A stretch of DNA of 64,000 nucleotides from the NCBI GenBank assembly GCA_902761755.1, contig CACWLP010000003.1, positions 1-64,000 on the forward strand, given 5' to 3'. The translations under genes were made by a program, and so were the position numbers. This document shows, piece after piece, positions 43,253 through 50,739 of the stretch (its first letter is position 1; every line of letters starts with the position of its first letter). This stretch comes from an uncultured Eubacteriales bacterium (GTDB taxonomy: Bacteria > Bacillota > Clostridia > Christensenellales > Aristaeellaceae). Under the pieces are notes generated by a model, which saw nothing but the letters and a program-made list of their open reading frames with translations, was not told the DNA's origin and did no database searches.

Positions 43253-44740
43253 TCAGCGCCGCCCCAGGCGCCGTCTGCGCCCAGATACGGCCCTCCGGGA
43301 CCGGAGGCCGGATACGCGCCGCGCGGGCCGGCGGGCCGCCGCGCCTGTGATGGCGGGGCCGTACCAGATCTGCTGGCGCAGCGCGCCCGTGCAGCGATTG
43401 ACGATGTACTGATAGGACGCTTCGCCCGCGGGATCGGCGGAAACCAGCCGGTGGGGAAGCATCAGGGCGCGGCCCAGCGCGATGCTGAACGAACGGGAGC
43501 CGAACCGGGCCATCATTTCTTCGATGCGGATGCGCATGGGCGCAAGCAGTGTTTCCGGCGGCGCGCCGTGGCCGGTGGACAGGGCGTAGCCCTGCTGCAC
43601 CCGGCGGATCAGATGGCGGATCCCCGCATCGATGTGCCCGTCCAGGGCGGAAAGCAGCCTTTCCGGCAGGAAGCGGCCCAGGAGAGGCTTGAGCACCCGT
43701 GCGGATTCTTCCCCGGGCAGCTTCTGCACCGCTTCCAGCAGCGCCTGGATAAAAAGCAGGGCGGCGCCGCTGTCCCGGTTGAGATAGAGCAGCCCCAGCA
43801 CCGCGCGGAAGGCCGGGTCCGCCCAGAAGGGCGCATAGCAGACGGCGCGCATCCTTTCGTCCGGCGGGAAGATCCGGCACCTGCCCACGTGGAGCAGCGC
43901 GCCCACCCGGGGGATCATATCGTCCGCATTGATGAGATGGAACAAAGGCAGGGCGGCAAGATCGCACCCCGGGTTTTCGTACAGCACGCTGGGGGAGGCG
44001 AAGCCGTAGCCGGTCATGTGCTGCCTCAGCATGCCCCGGCGGGATTCCCGCCAGGCGAAAAGCTGCATTACCGCGCCGCCCTGGCTGTGCCCCGCCATCC
44101 ACAGATGAAAGCGGCTGTCGGCCCGGCGGCATTCCAGCAGGATATCCTGAAGCGTCAGCTGTTCCAGGCCCAGGGCCCGGGCGGTTTCGGGGAACAGGAT
44201 CTTATCGCAGTTGCGCTCAAATTCCTTTGTCAGCTGGAGGAAGCCCAGGTGCATGCCGTCCTCATGGGCCAGGCGGAAATTGCTGATCCAGTCGAAAACC
44301 CTTTTTCCGGTGCCCATGAAGCCCACGGCCACCACGTACCGCCCGCCGGGGGCGGGATGGATCATGGTGACGGCTTTGCAGGTATCGCTGCCCTCCCGCT
44401 GCCGCAGCGTGCCCAGCACCTGGGTGACCGGGTTGATCCGCCGGATGCGGGACCGGGCCATGCGCTGGTAATATCCGCTCATCAAGGCGGAAAGGCCGCC
44501 GCCCGTGCCGCCGTTGGCGGAGGGCCCGGTGAGGAGGGTATTGTCCGTCAGATAGGAGATATCCGTCCACCCCCCGGCGCGCCAGGCGGACATGTCCATC
44601 CGGTACGCGCTGGCCGCCAGTTCCAGGGACAGCGCGGCGGCTGCCGCGGAAAACGCCGGGACAGCCTGGCCGTTTGCCTGCATCCAGGGCATGCACAGCG
44701 GCGTCACATCGGACAGTTCGCAGTGGGTGAAAGGCGCCAT
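43253..44740 (-). CDS. Lipase class 3-like alpha/beta hydrolase (495 aa)
   Basis: The nucleophile elbow GHSQGG (about residue 230) and the downstream FASPSVLYENPGC and HLINADDMIPR are typical of lipase_3-type proteins. ATG 44740 is supported by AAGGAGG at 10 bases; an in-frame ATG at 44776 is upstream of that site. No signal peptide is evident. The C-terminal 60 residues are very Arg-rich (SGLRSRRAVSGRRRRLGRR), which may be a nucleic-acid or membrane-binding tail. The gene is followed after 44 bases by the L,D-transpeptidase gene and shares the strand, so they may be one operon. Substrate unknown. Confidence 0.75.
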   Translation of the reverse strand: MAPFTHCELSDVTPLCMPWMQANGQAVPAFSAAAAALSLELAASAYRMDMSAWRAGGWTDISYLTDNTLLTGPSANGGTGGGLSALMSGYYQRMARSRIRRINPVTQVLGTLRQREGSDTCKAVTMIHPAPGGRYVVAVGFMGTGKRVFDWISNFRLAHEDGMHLGFLQLTKEFERNCDKILFPETARALGLEQLTLQDILLECRRADSRFHLWMAGHSQGGAVMQLFAWRESRRGMLRQHMTGYGFASPSVLYENPGCDLAALPLFHLINADDMIPRVGALLHVGRCRIFPPDERMRAVCYAPFWADPAFRAVLGLLYLNRDSGAALLFIQALLEAVQKLPGEESARVLKPLLGRFLPERLLSALDGHIDAGIRHLIRRVQQGYALSTGHGAPPETLLAPMRIRIEEMMARFGSRSFSIALGRALMLPHRLVSADPAGEASYQYIVNRCTGALRQQIWYGPAITGAAARRPARRVSGLRSRRAVSGRRRRLGRR

Positions 44741-44778
44741 AGGGCCACAGCCTCCTTGATTTTGCATGACCAACATAT

Positions 44779-44807
44779 ATCATACCATACGGCGCTTTTC
44801 CGGGCAA
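44779..44807 (-). promoter_or_regulatory. Promoter of the lipase-L,D-transpeptidase genes
   Basis: Minus strand TTGCCC (44802-44807), 17 bases, TATGAT (44779-44784). Confidence 0.6.
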
Positions 44808-44878
44808 GTGAAAAATCTGAAAAAGACGGAGACGGGCCGGACGGAATCTGCCAACTTGTAACAATATCGTAATATTTG

Positions 44879-44907
44879 TTTACAATTTAGAAATGATATG
44901 GTATAGT
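44879..44907 (+). promoter_or_regulatory. Promoter of the SH3/PGB protein gene
   Basis: TTTACA (44879-44884), 17 bases, TATAGT (44902-44907), then GGGAGGCG before the ATG at 44944. Confidence 0.7.
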
Positions 44908-44943
44908 ATTGCTATCCGATACGAAAGCAGGGAGGCGATACGC

Positions 44944-47016
44944 ATGAGGCATGGAATGGGCAGGCGGCTGCTGGCGTTTCTGGCGGCGATGATGCTGATG
45001 GGAAACACGGCGCTGGCCTATGAAAAGCTGCAAAGAGGCGCTTCGGGCCTGCAGGTGCTCAACATGCAGCAGGCGCTGTCTTCCCTGGGCTTTTCCATTG
45101 ATACGGACGGAAAGTACGGCCCTGCCACCCAGCGGGTGGTGAAGGCGTTTCAGCAGAAATACGGATTGAAAGTGGACGGCGTGGCGGGAAATCAGACCCT
45201 GGGGCTGCTGTATTCCCTGGCCCCGGGCAGCGGCGCGCAGACCGTGGCGCCGGCCCAAAATACCGCCGCCATTCCGGAGCCTTCCGGCGTGACCGCCACG
45301 GTGAGCACGCCGGGCGGCTCCCTGAACCTTCGGGAGAAAGCCAGCGGCAGCGCCCGGATCCTGACCACCATTCCCCAGGGCGGGAAGGTGCAGGTGGTGA
45401 ACCGGGGCAGCGCCTGGTGTTCGGTGTGGTACGGCGGCATGGCCGGCTGGGTGATGACCAAATTCCTGTCCTTCGGGAATGCCGCCGCCCCCACGGCAGC
45501 GCCTTCCACACCGGCCCCTGCCGGGGAAATGCAGGCCCAGGTGGTGACGCCGGGGGGATCGCTGAACCTGCGGGAGCAGGCGAATGGAAACGCCCGGGTG
45601 CTCACCACCGTGCCGCAGTACGCATTCCTGACGGTGACGGCCCGGGGAGACGCCTGGTGCGCGGTCCGCTACGGCGGGATCAACGGATATGTGATGAGCC
45701 GGTATCTGCGCTTTGACGGCGCGTTCGTGCTGCCCACTGCTGTGCCCACCGCCGCGCCCACCGCAGTACCTACGGCGGTTCCCACGGCAGCGCCTACTGC
45801 CGCGCCCACGGCGGCCCCCGTGCAGACGGGCCTGGGCACGGCCATCGTGGCCACCTCCGGCGGCACGCTGAACCTCAGGGAAGCTCCCGGCGAAAACGCC
45901 CGGGTGATCGCGGAAATGCCCAACGGCTCCGCCGTTACCGTCACCAGCCGGGGGGATACCTGGTGCGGGGTGATTTATCAGGGCCAGGCGGGCTTTGCGA
46001 TGACGAAATTCGTGACGGTGCTGGGCGAAACGCAAACCAAGCAGAATACGGACCGGGAGGAGGACCCGTCCGCCTATACCCGCACGCTGCGCAAGGGCAT
46101 GACGGGGGCGGACGTCACCTGGGTGCAGACGCGGCTCCAGGCCCTGGGCTACGGCGCGGCGGAAACCGGCGTGTACGACGACGCCACCTTTGAGGCGGTG
46201 AAGCGTTTCCAGAGCCAGAACGCCCTGACCGCCGACGGCCTGGCGGGAAAGCAGACCTTTACGGCCCTGAAAAGCGCTTCGGCCCGGCGGGCGGACGCCG
46301 CGCCACTTTCCTATGAGACCCTGCGCATCGACGATACCGGCGACGGAGTGCGCCAGCTGCAGACGGATCTGAAAGCCCTGGGCTATCCCGTCACCGTCAA
46401 CGGCACCTACAATGAAAGCACCCACAACGCCGTGGTGGCCTTCCAGCAGCGCAACGGCCTCACCATCAGCGGCATTGTCGACCCCCTGACGAGGCAGGCT
46501 GTCCACGGCGGCGGGGGCAAGCCCTATGCTACGCCGGTGGAGGAACTGCCCGCCGACGCGGGCAAAATGGCGGCCCCGGCGGTGAGCGAAATGAAGCTGC
46601 TGCATTGGGTGAACGATATCAAGCCCACCGTGAAAGCGGGCCAGGCGTTCACCGTGTACGATCCCAATTCCGGCCTGGGCTGGACGCTGGTGTTCTATTC
46701 CCTGGGCCGCCATGCGGACAGCCAGCCCGCCACCTGGCGGGACACCCAGATCATGAACCGGGCCTTCGGGGCGACCAACTGGAACATTCATCCCGTGTAC
46801 GTAAAGCTGCCCTCCGGCCAATGGACGGTGGCCACCATGCACAACCGGCCCCACCTGTACGGCAGCATCACCGATAACGGCTTCGGGGGCCACCTGTGCG
46901 TGCATTTCCTGCGGGACATGGCGGAGGCCCAGAAGAACGATCCCAATTACGGGGTGAACAACCAGGTGACGCTGCGCAACACCTGGAAAGCCCTGACGGG
47001 GGAAACAGTCAACTGA
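44944..47016 (+). CDS. Secreted peptidoglycan-binding / SH3 protein with a conserved C-terminal domain (690 aa)
   Basis: Signal peptide residues 1-25 (ending ALA). Then a PG_binding_1 module (RGASGLQVLNMQQALSSLGF), three bacterial SH3 modules each with GG(S/T)LNLRE, a Thr/Ala/Pro/Val linker between SH3 2 and 3, two further PG_binding_1 modules (KGMTGADVTWVQTRLQALGY and DGVRQLQTDLKALGYP), and a C-terminal domain of about 130 residues with TMHNRPHLYGS, GGHLCVHFLRDM and NDPNYGVNNQ. That domain recurs in Clostridia wall proteins but I cannot name its reaction; the HLCVH cluster looks catalytic or metal-binding. Probable wall-remodelling or wall-anchored factor. Confidence 0.82.
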   Translation: MRHGMGRRLLAFLAAMMLMGNTALAYEKLQRGASGLQVLNMQQALSSLGFSIDTDGKYGPATQRVVKAFQQKYGLKVDGVAGNQTLGLLYSLAPGSGAQTVAPAQNTAAIPEPSGVTATVSTPGGSLNLREKASGSARILTTIPQGGKVQVVNRGSAWCSVWYGGMAGWVMTKFLSFGNAAAPTAAPSTPAPAGEMQAQVVTPGGSLNLREQANGNARVLTTVPQYAFLTVTARGDAWCAVRYGGINGYVMSRYLRFDGAFVLPTAVPTAAPTAVPTAVPTAAPTAAPTAAPVQTGLGTAIVATSGGTLNLREAPGENARVIAEMPNGSAVTVTSRGDTWCGVIYQGQAGFAMTKFVTVLGETQTKQNTDREEDPSAYTRTLRKGMTGADVTWVQTRLQALGYGAAETGVYDDATFEAVKRFQSQNALTADGLAGKQTFTALKSASARRADAAPLSYETLRIDDTGDGVRQLQTDLKALGYPVTVNGTYNESTHNAVVAFQQRNGLTISGIVDPLTRQAVHGGGGKPYATPVEELPADAGKMAAPAVSEMKLLHWVNDIKPTVKAGQAFTVYDPNSGLGWTLVFYSLGRHADSQPATWRDTQIMNRAFGATNWNIHPVYVKLPSGQWTVATMHNRPHLYGSITDNGFGGHLCVHFLRDMAEAQKNDPNYGVNNQVTLRNTWKALTGETVN
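45730..45825 (+). repeat. Low-complexity (Pro-Thr-Ala/Val) linker repeat
   Basis: About seven near-copies of a CCCACnGCnG-type unit encode TAAP/TAVP. It is a flexible linker between SH3 modules and a likely site of slippage. Confidence 0.7.
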
Positions 47017-47027
47017 TCCCGGCCAAT

Positions 47028-47056
47028 AAACTGCCGCTGAATCCGGCAGTTTTTTT
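47028..47056 (+). terminator. Rho-independent terminator
   Basis: AAACTGCCG and CGGCAGTTT with a 7-base loop, followed by TTTTTT. Confidence 0.9.
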
Positions 47057-47128
47057 CATTGAATGAAACAATCGCCGCGTTCCGCGCGTCATGATGGATG
47101 AAGCGTATGGAACGGGAGGGAAAAACGA

Positions 47129-48862
47129 ATGAAAAGATTCATCTGCTGCGTGCTGCTGGCGCTGGCGATTCTGCCCCTTGCGGCCTTGGGGGAAGAAATG
47201 CCCCAGGAAGTGAAAACGCTGTATCAGGCCGATGCGGGCGGCGTGGAAACGGCATCGGACGTGCTGAATATCCGGGATGCGGCGGGCAGCGCCTGGTGCC
47301 TGATCGCCGAGGACGGCGGCGGAACGTGGGGTTACAGGCAGAATGCGTCCGGAGAATGGGCCTGCGAATGGTCCGGGAGCCTGTGGCCCGACGGCGGAGA
47401 TGCCCGTTTCGTGCGGGAGGGGGAAACGGCTTTCCGGGTGGAGAGCAAAAGCCTGGACGCCTGGATGCGGTACGAAAGCCGGGGCGCGGGATTTTACCTC
47501 ACCGCCTGGCGGGACGGCGGCGCTTACCGGGGATACGCCGTCATCAGCGACGGAGAAGTGACGTTTTTTCCGGACGGGGGCGGGGAAAAAGAAGTGATCC
47601 CCATCGGGGAAGAACTGAGAAACTGGCTGTATGCTTTTGATTCCCTGGCCAAAACCCCGGAGGAAATGCGCGCCCGCGCCGCTATCGGCAGGGAAGCGGC
47701 CGCGGCCCTGCTGCCGGGGTGGACGATGGCGTGGTATGAATCATTCAACGACGGCACCGAGGCCGACGCCGCTTTCTACCGCATGGAAGGCGGGAAACTG
47801 ACCGTTCGCAGGATGAGTCTGAGCAGCACAGAAGGCAAAACGTGGGAAACCGAATCCCTGGCCGTGCCCCTGTCGGCGGCGCTGCTCCAAAGGCTGGAAA
47901 CGGAGGGGGCGGCCGGGGTCCTGGACGGAAGCGGCTATGGCAGCACCTTTCTTACGGAGGATGCCTGGGATCGGGATCTCATCCCCATTCAGGGAAAGAT
48001 CCTTGCAAACGATCTGCAGTCCCATTGCCTGCTGGCCCTGACGGAGCGGGAGGGAGAACGGCGCGTCGCCGTGGCGGAAATGGACGAAAAGGGTGTGTGG
48101 CAGGTGCGGGAAAGCAGGCCGCTGCCTTCCGGCGCGGGGCTGGACCTGTTCCACAGCGGGGACGGGGAGCTGTGCGTGAAATGGATGCGGGGAGACGGGG
48201 AATGTCAGTGCGGCTTCGTCCGCCGGGCAGACGGGCAGTGGCGCATGGCCTGGGCCTGGGCCGGGGAAGGGGATTACGCCCTTTCCTGGTACGGGCTCTG
48301 CCTGGAATGGGACGGGCCGTATGAGGGCGTTTACGCCTACGGCACGCCCGGCTTTGCCGATCTGTTTGAAGCGGATCTGACGGCGCTGCCCGCCTCCGGG
48401 GAGAAAGCGGCGGCACAGATGGATACGACGGGCTGGGCTGCGGTGATGAATCCGGCCCCCGAAGACCGGCTGCACCTGCGCTCGGCGCCCGGAAAAAACG
48501 GCGATTCCCTGGGAAAATTCTACAACGGCACGCCCCTGCGGGTGCTGGAGGAGAAGGGCGATTGGGTGCGGGTGCGCGTCGGGCAGGAAGACTGTCTGGA
48601 GGGCTGGATGATGCGGGAATACCTGGCCGTGGACGGCGCGCTCAAAAGCGTGCGGCAGGCGTTTCCCGAATTGTTTCTGCGGGAGGAATATATCGGGCGT
48701 CGCCCCCTGCGCATCGACGGCGGGGGCGAAGCGGAATTTGCCTTGCAGGGCGGGGAAGCCATCGTGGGCATCCGGCAGGAAACGCGGCAGTGGATCGTAA
48801 TGACCGGGGACGGAAGGCTGTGCCTGGCGCCGCTGGATTGGTTCTGGGAAGGAAACGGCTGA
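47129..48862 (+). CDS. Secreted SH3-domain protein of unknown function (577 aa)
   Basis: Signal peptide residues 1-21 (ending ALG). The first 400 residues are beta-rich with many Gly/Trp/Tyr and no known motif; residues about 440-495 form an SH3 module (LHLRSAPGKNGDSLGKFYNG, then WVRVRVGQEDCLEGWMMREY). A last short domain precedes the stop. The ATG at 47129 has GGAGGG. It lies 110 bases after the preceding gene's stop, past a terminator, so it has its own or a weak promoter that I could not locate. Probable wall-associated protein. Confidence 0.72.
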   Translation: MKRFICCVLLALAILPLAALGEEMPQEVKTLYQADAGGVETASDVLNIRDAAGSAWCLIAEDGGGTWGYRQNASGEWACEWSGSLWPDGGDARFVREGETAFRVESKSLDAWMRYESRGAGFYLTAWRDGGAYRGYAVISDGEVTFFPDGGGEKEVIPIGEELRNWLYAFDSLAKTPEEMRARAAIGREAAAALLPGWTMAWYESFNDGTEADAAFYRMEGGKLTVRRMSLSSTEGKTWETESLAVPLSAALLQRLETEGAAGVLDGSGYGSTFLTEDAWDRDLIPIQGKILANDLQSHCLLALTEREGERRVAVAEMDEKGVWQVRESRPLPSGAGLDLFHSGDGELCVKWMRGDGECQCGFVRRADGQWRMAWAWAGEGDYALSWYGLCLEWDGPYEGVYAYGTPGFADLFEADLTALPASGEKAAAQMDTTGWAAVMNPAPEDRLHLRSAPGKNGDSLGKFYNGTPLRVLEEKGDWVRVRVGQEDCLEGWMMREYLAVDGALKSVRQAFPELFLREEYIGRRPLRIDGGGEAEFALQGGEAIVGIRQETRQWIVMTGDGRLCLAPLDWFWEGNG

Positions 48863-49063
48863 GCGGACGGAGAATACTTTTTCGCAGGCGAAAACGCTCA
48901 TTTTGCGGCCGGAAATTGATAAAGGAAGCTGATTTCATTTACTCCTCGGCACGAACATGCCGCCTGCGGATGAAAATCGAAGGGGCTGCTGCCCCGGTCA
49001 CATTCATGGAGCGATCAAATACAAAAGGACGCAATTTCACCGGTACGGTGTATGATTGCGCCC
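48863..49063. other. AT-richer intergenic region with an imperfect hairpin
   Basis: No gene is seen. An imperfect inverted repeat at 49023-49068 (AAGGACGCAATTTCACC facing GGTGTATGATTGCGCCCTT) is followed by TTTT and may end the upstream transcript. Confidence 0.45.
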
Positions 49064-49092
49064 TTGTTTTCTATTCTTCCCCATGATATGAT
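49064..49092 (+). promoter_or_regulatory. Promoter of the cation efflux gene
   Basis: TTGTTT (49064-49069), 17 bases, TATGAT (49087-49092). It overlaps the tail of the hairpin upstream. Confidence 0.6.
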
Positions 49093-49125
49093 GATAGCGA
49101 CAAATCGGGATTTGTGGAGGTAAGT

Positions 49126-50277
49126 ATGGCTGCATTATCAGAAGCCAGAGGAACGGGAGACAATGCGATTTCTCGTGAAAAAACAATCGTCAAGACCAGC
49201 ATTATCGGAATCATAGCAAATGTATTCCTCGCTGGCTTCAAAGCTGTGATCGGGCTGATGACCAACTCCATCGCCATCGTGCTGGATGCGGTCAACAACA
49301 TCTCCGACGCGGGCAGTTCATTGATCACCATTGTCGGAACGAAACTGGCCGGCAAAGAACCGGATAAGAAGCATCCGTTTGGGTATGGGCGGATTGAATA
49401 CCTGAGCGCCATGATCATTTCTGTGATTGTGCTGTACGCAGGCATAACATCCTTCGGGGAATCCGTAAAGCAGATCATCCATCCGGAAACATCCGATTAT
49501 AATGTGGTTTCACTGATCATCATCGCCGTTGCGGTAGTGGTCAAGATTTTGTTGGGTCGCTACGTCAAAGGTGTAGGCGTCAAGGTGAATTCGGATTCCC
49601 TGATCAATTCCGGTGAGGACGCCACACTGGATTCCGTCATTTCGGCCTCCACGTTGGTCGCTGCGGGAATCTTTCTCATCTTCCACATCTCCCTTGAGGC
49701 GTGGCTCGGCGCGATCATTTCCGTCGTGATCATCAAATCCGGTATTGAAATGCTCCGTGAAACGATTTCCCAAATCCTCGGAGAGCGCAATGATACTGAG
49801 TTGGCCAAGGCGATCCATGACACGGTCATGAGCTTTCCGGATGTACAGGGAGCCTATGACCTTGTGCTGAATAATTACGGGCCGGACACGTGGAATGGCT
49901 CCATCCATATTGAGGTTCCTGATACATATTCCGCAGATCAGTTGGATCAACTTCTCCGCGAGATTACTATGAAGGTGATCCACGAGCATCAGGTTATCCT
50001 GACGGCTATTGGCGTCTACTCGGTGAATACGAAGGATGAGGAAATCATCCAGACAAAACGGCAGGTTGAAGAAATCGTCTTTACCCATGAACATGTCAGG
50101 CAGATGCATGGCTTTTACTTATTGAAGGATCAGAAAACAATGCGCTTCGATCTTGTGATCAGCTTTGACGCAAAGGATCGCAGGGCTGTGTGCAATGAAG
50201 TTGTCGCTGATGTACAGAAATCGTTCCCGGACTATGAACTTCAGGTTGCAATGGACACCGATTTCGCGGAAGAATAA
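49126..50277 (+). CDS. Cation diffusion facilitator family transporter (383 aa)
   Basis: Six membrane segments in residues 20-215 and a cytoplasmic C-terminal domain. The TM2 metal motif reads LDAVNNISDAGSS and TM5 carries SGEDATLDSVIS, so the ligands are of the D/N-D plus D-D type seen in a Firmicutes CDF subgroup (Mn/Fe/Zn efflux). The C-terminal third has an unusually long extra segment with VNTKDEEIIQTKRQVEE, longer than YiiP. ATG 49126 has GGAGG at 5 bases. The gene uses many AT-ending codons and looks clearly lower in GC than its neighbours, suggesting acquisition by transfer. Confidence 0.86.
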   Translation: MAALSEARGTGDNAISREKTIVKTSIIGIIANVFLAGFKAVIGLMTNSIAIVLDAVNNISDAGSSLITIVGTKLAGKEPDKKHPFGYGRIEYLSAMIISVIVLYAGITSFGESVKQIIHPETSDYNVVSLIIIAVAVVVKILLGRYVKGVGVKVNSDSLINSGEDATLDSVISASTLVAAGIFLIFHISLEAWLGAIISVVIIKSGIEMLRETISQILGERNDTELAKAIHDTVMSFPDVQGAYDLVLNNYGPDTWNGSIHIEVPDTYSADQLDQLLREITMKVIHEHQVILTAIGVYSVNTKDEEIIQTKRQVEEIVFTHEHVRQMHGFYLLKDQKTMRFDLVISFDAKDRRAVCNEVVADVQKSFPDYELQVAMDTDFAEE

Positions 50278-50350
50278 GACAAATTCCAGTTTATCGCTTT
50301 CTGAACGCAGCCCTTTCGATGCATCCCCTGGGGTTTCCGACAGACTGATT

Positions 50351-50373
50351 CCGGCCTGCGGGCCGGTTTTTTT
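50351..50373 (+). terminator. Terminator of the cation efflux gene
   Basis: CCGGCC, a 4-base loop, GGCCGG and a run of seven T. Confidence 0.85.
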
Positions 50374-50448
50374 CGCTTTCCTTTTCTGCGATCCTGTGAT
50401 ATACTAAAGCATGAAAGCGCGTAAAGCAAAAGAAAGCGGGGGCCGACC

Positions 50449-50739
50449 ATGAAGCACGAAGACGCGGGAAAACTGCTGGACGCCATCCTGAGCCTGGAAA
50501 GCCGGGAGGAGGCCATGGCGTTCCTGGAGGATCTGTGCACCATCCAGGAGATCAACAGCATGGTGCAGCGCTACGACGTGGCGCTTTTGCTGGATCAGGG
50601 GCTCACCTATGCCCGGATCGCGGAAATCACCAAGGCCAGCACCGCCACCATCAGCCGGGTGAACCGCAGCCTGGTCTACGGCGCGGACGGATACCGCCTG
50701 GCCATTGAACGCATGAAAAAACGAGAGGGCAAGGCATGA
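50449..50739 (+). CDS. YerC/YecD family TrpR-related regulator
   Basis: 96 residues, with the TrpR-like HTH: CTIQEINSMVQRYDVALLLD then GLTYARIAEITKASTATIS. The family sits at the head of the pcrA-ligA operon in many Firmicutes and is thought to be a DNA-binding regulator. The stop overlaps the pcrA start (ATGA). Confidence 0.85.
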   Translation: MKHEDAGKLLDAILSLESREEAMAFLEDLCTIQEINSMVQRYDVALLLDQGLTYARIAEITKASTATISRVNRSLVYGADGYRLAIERMKKREGKA

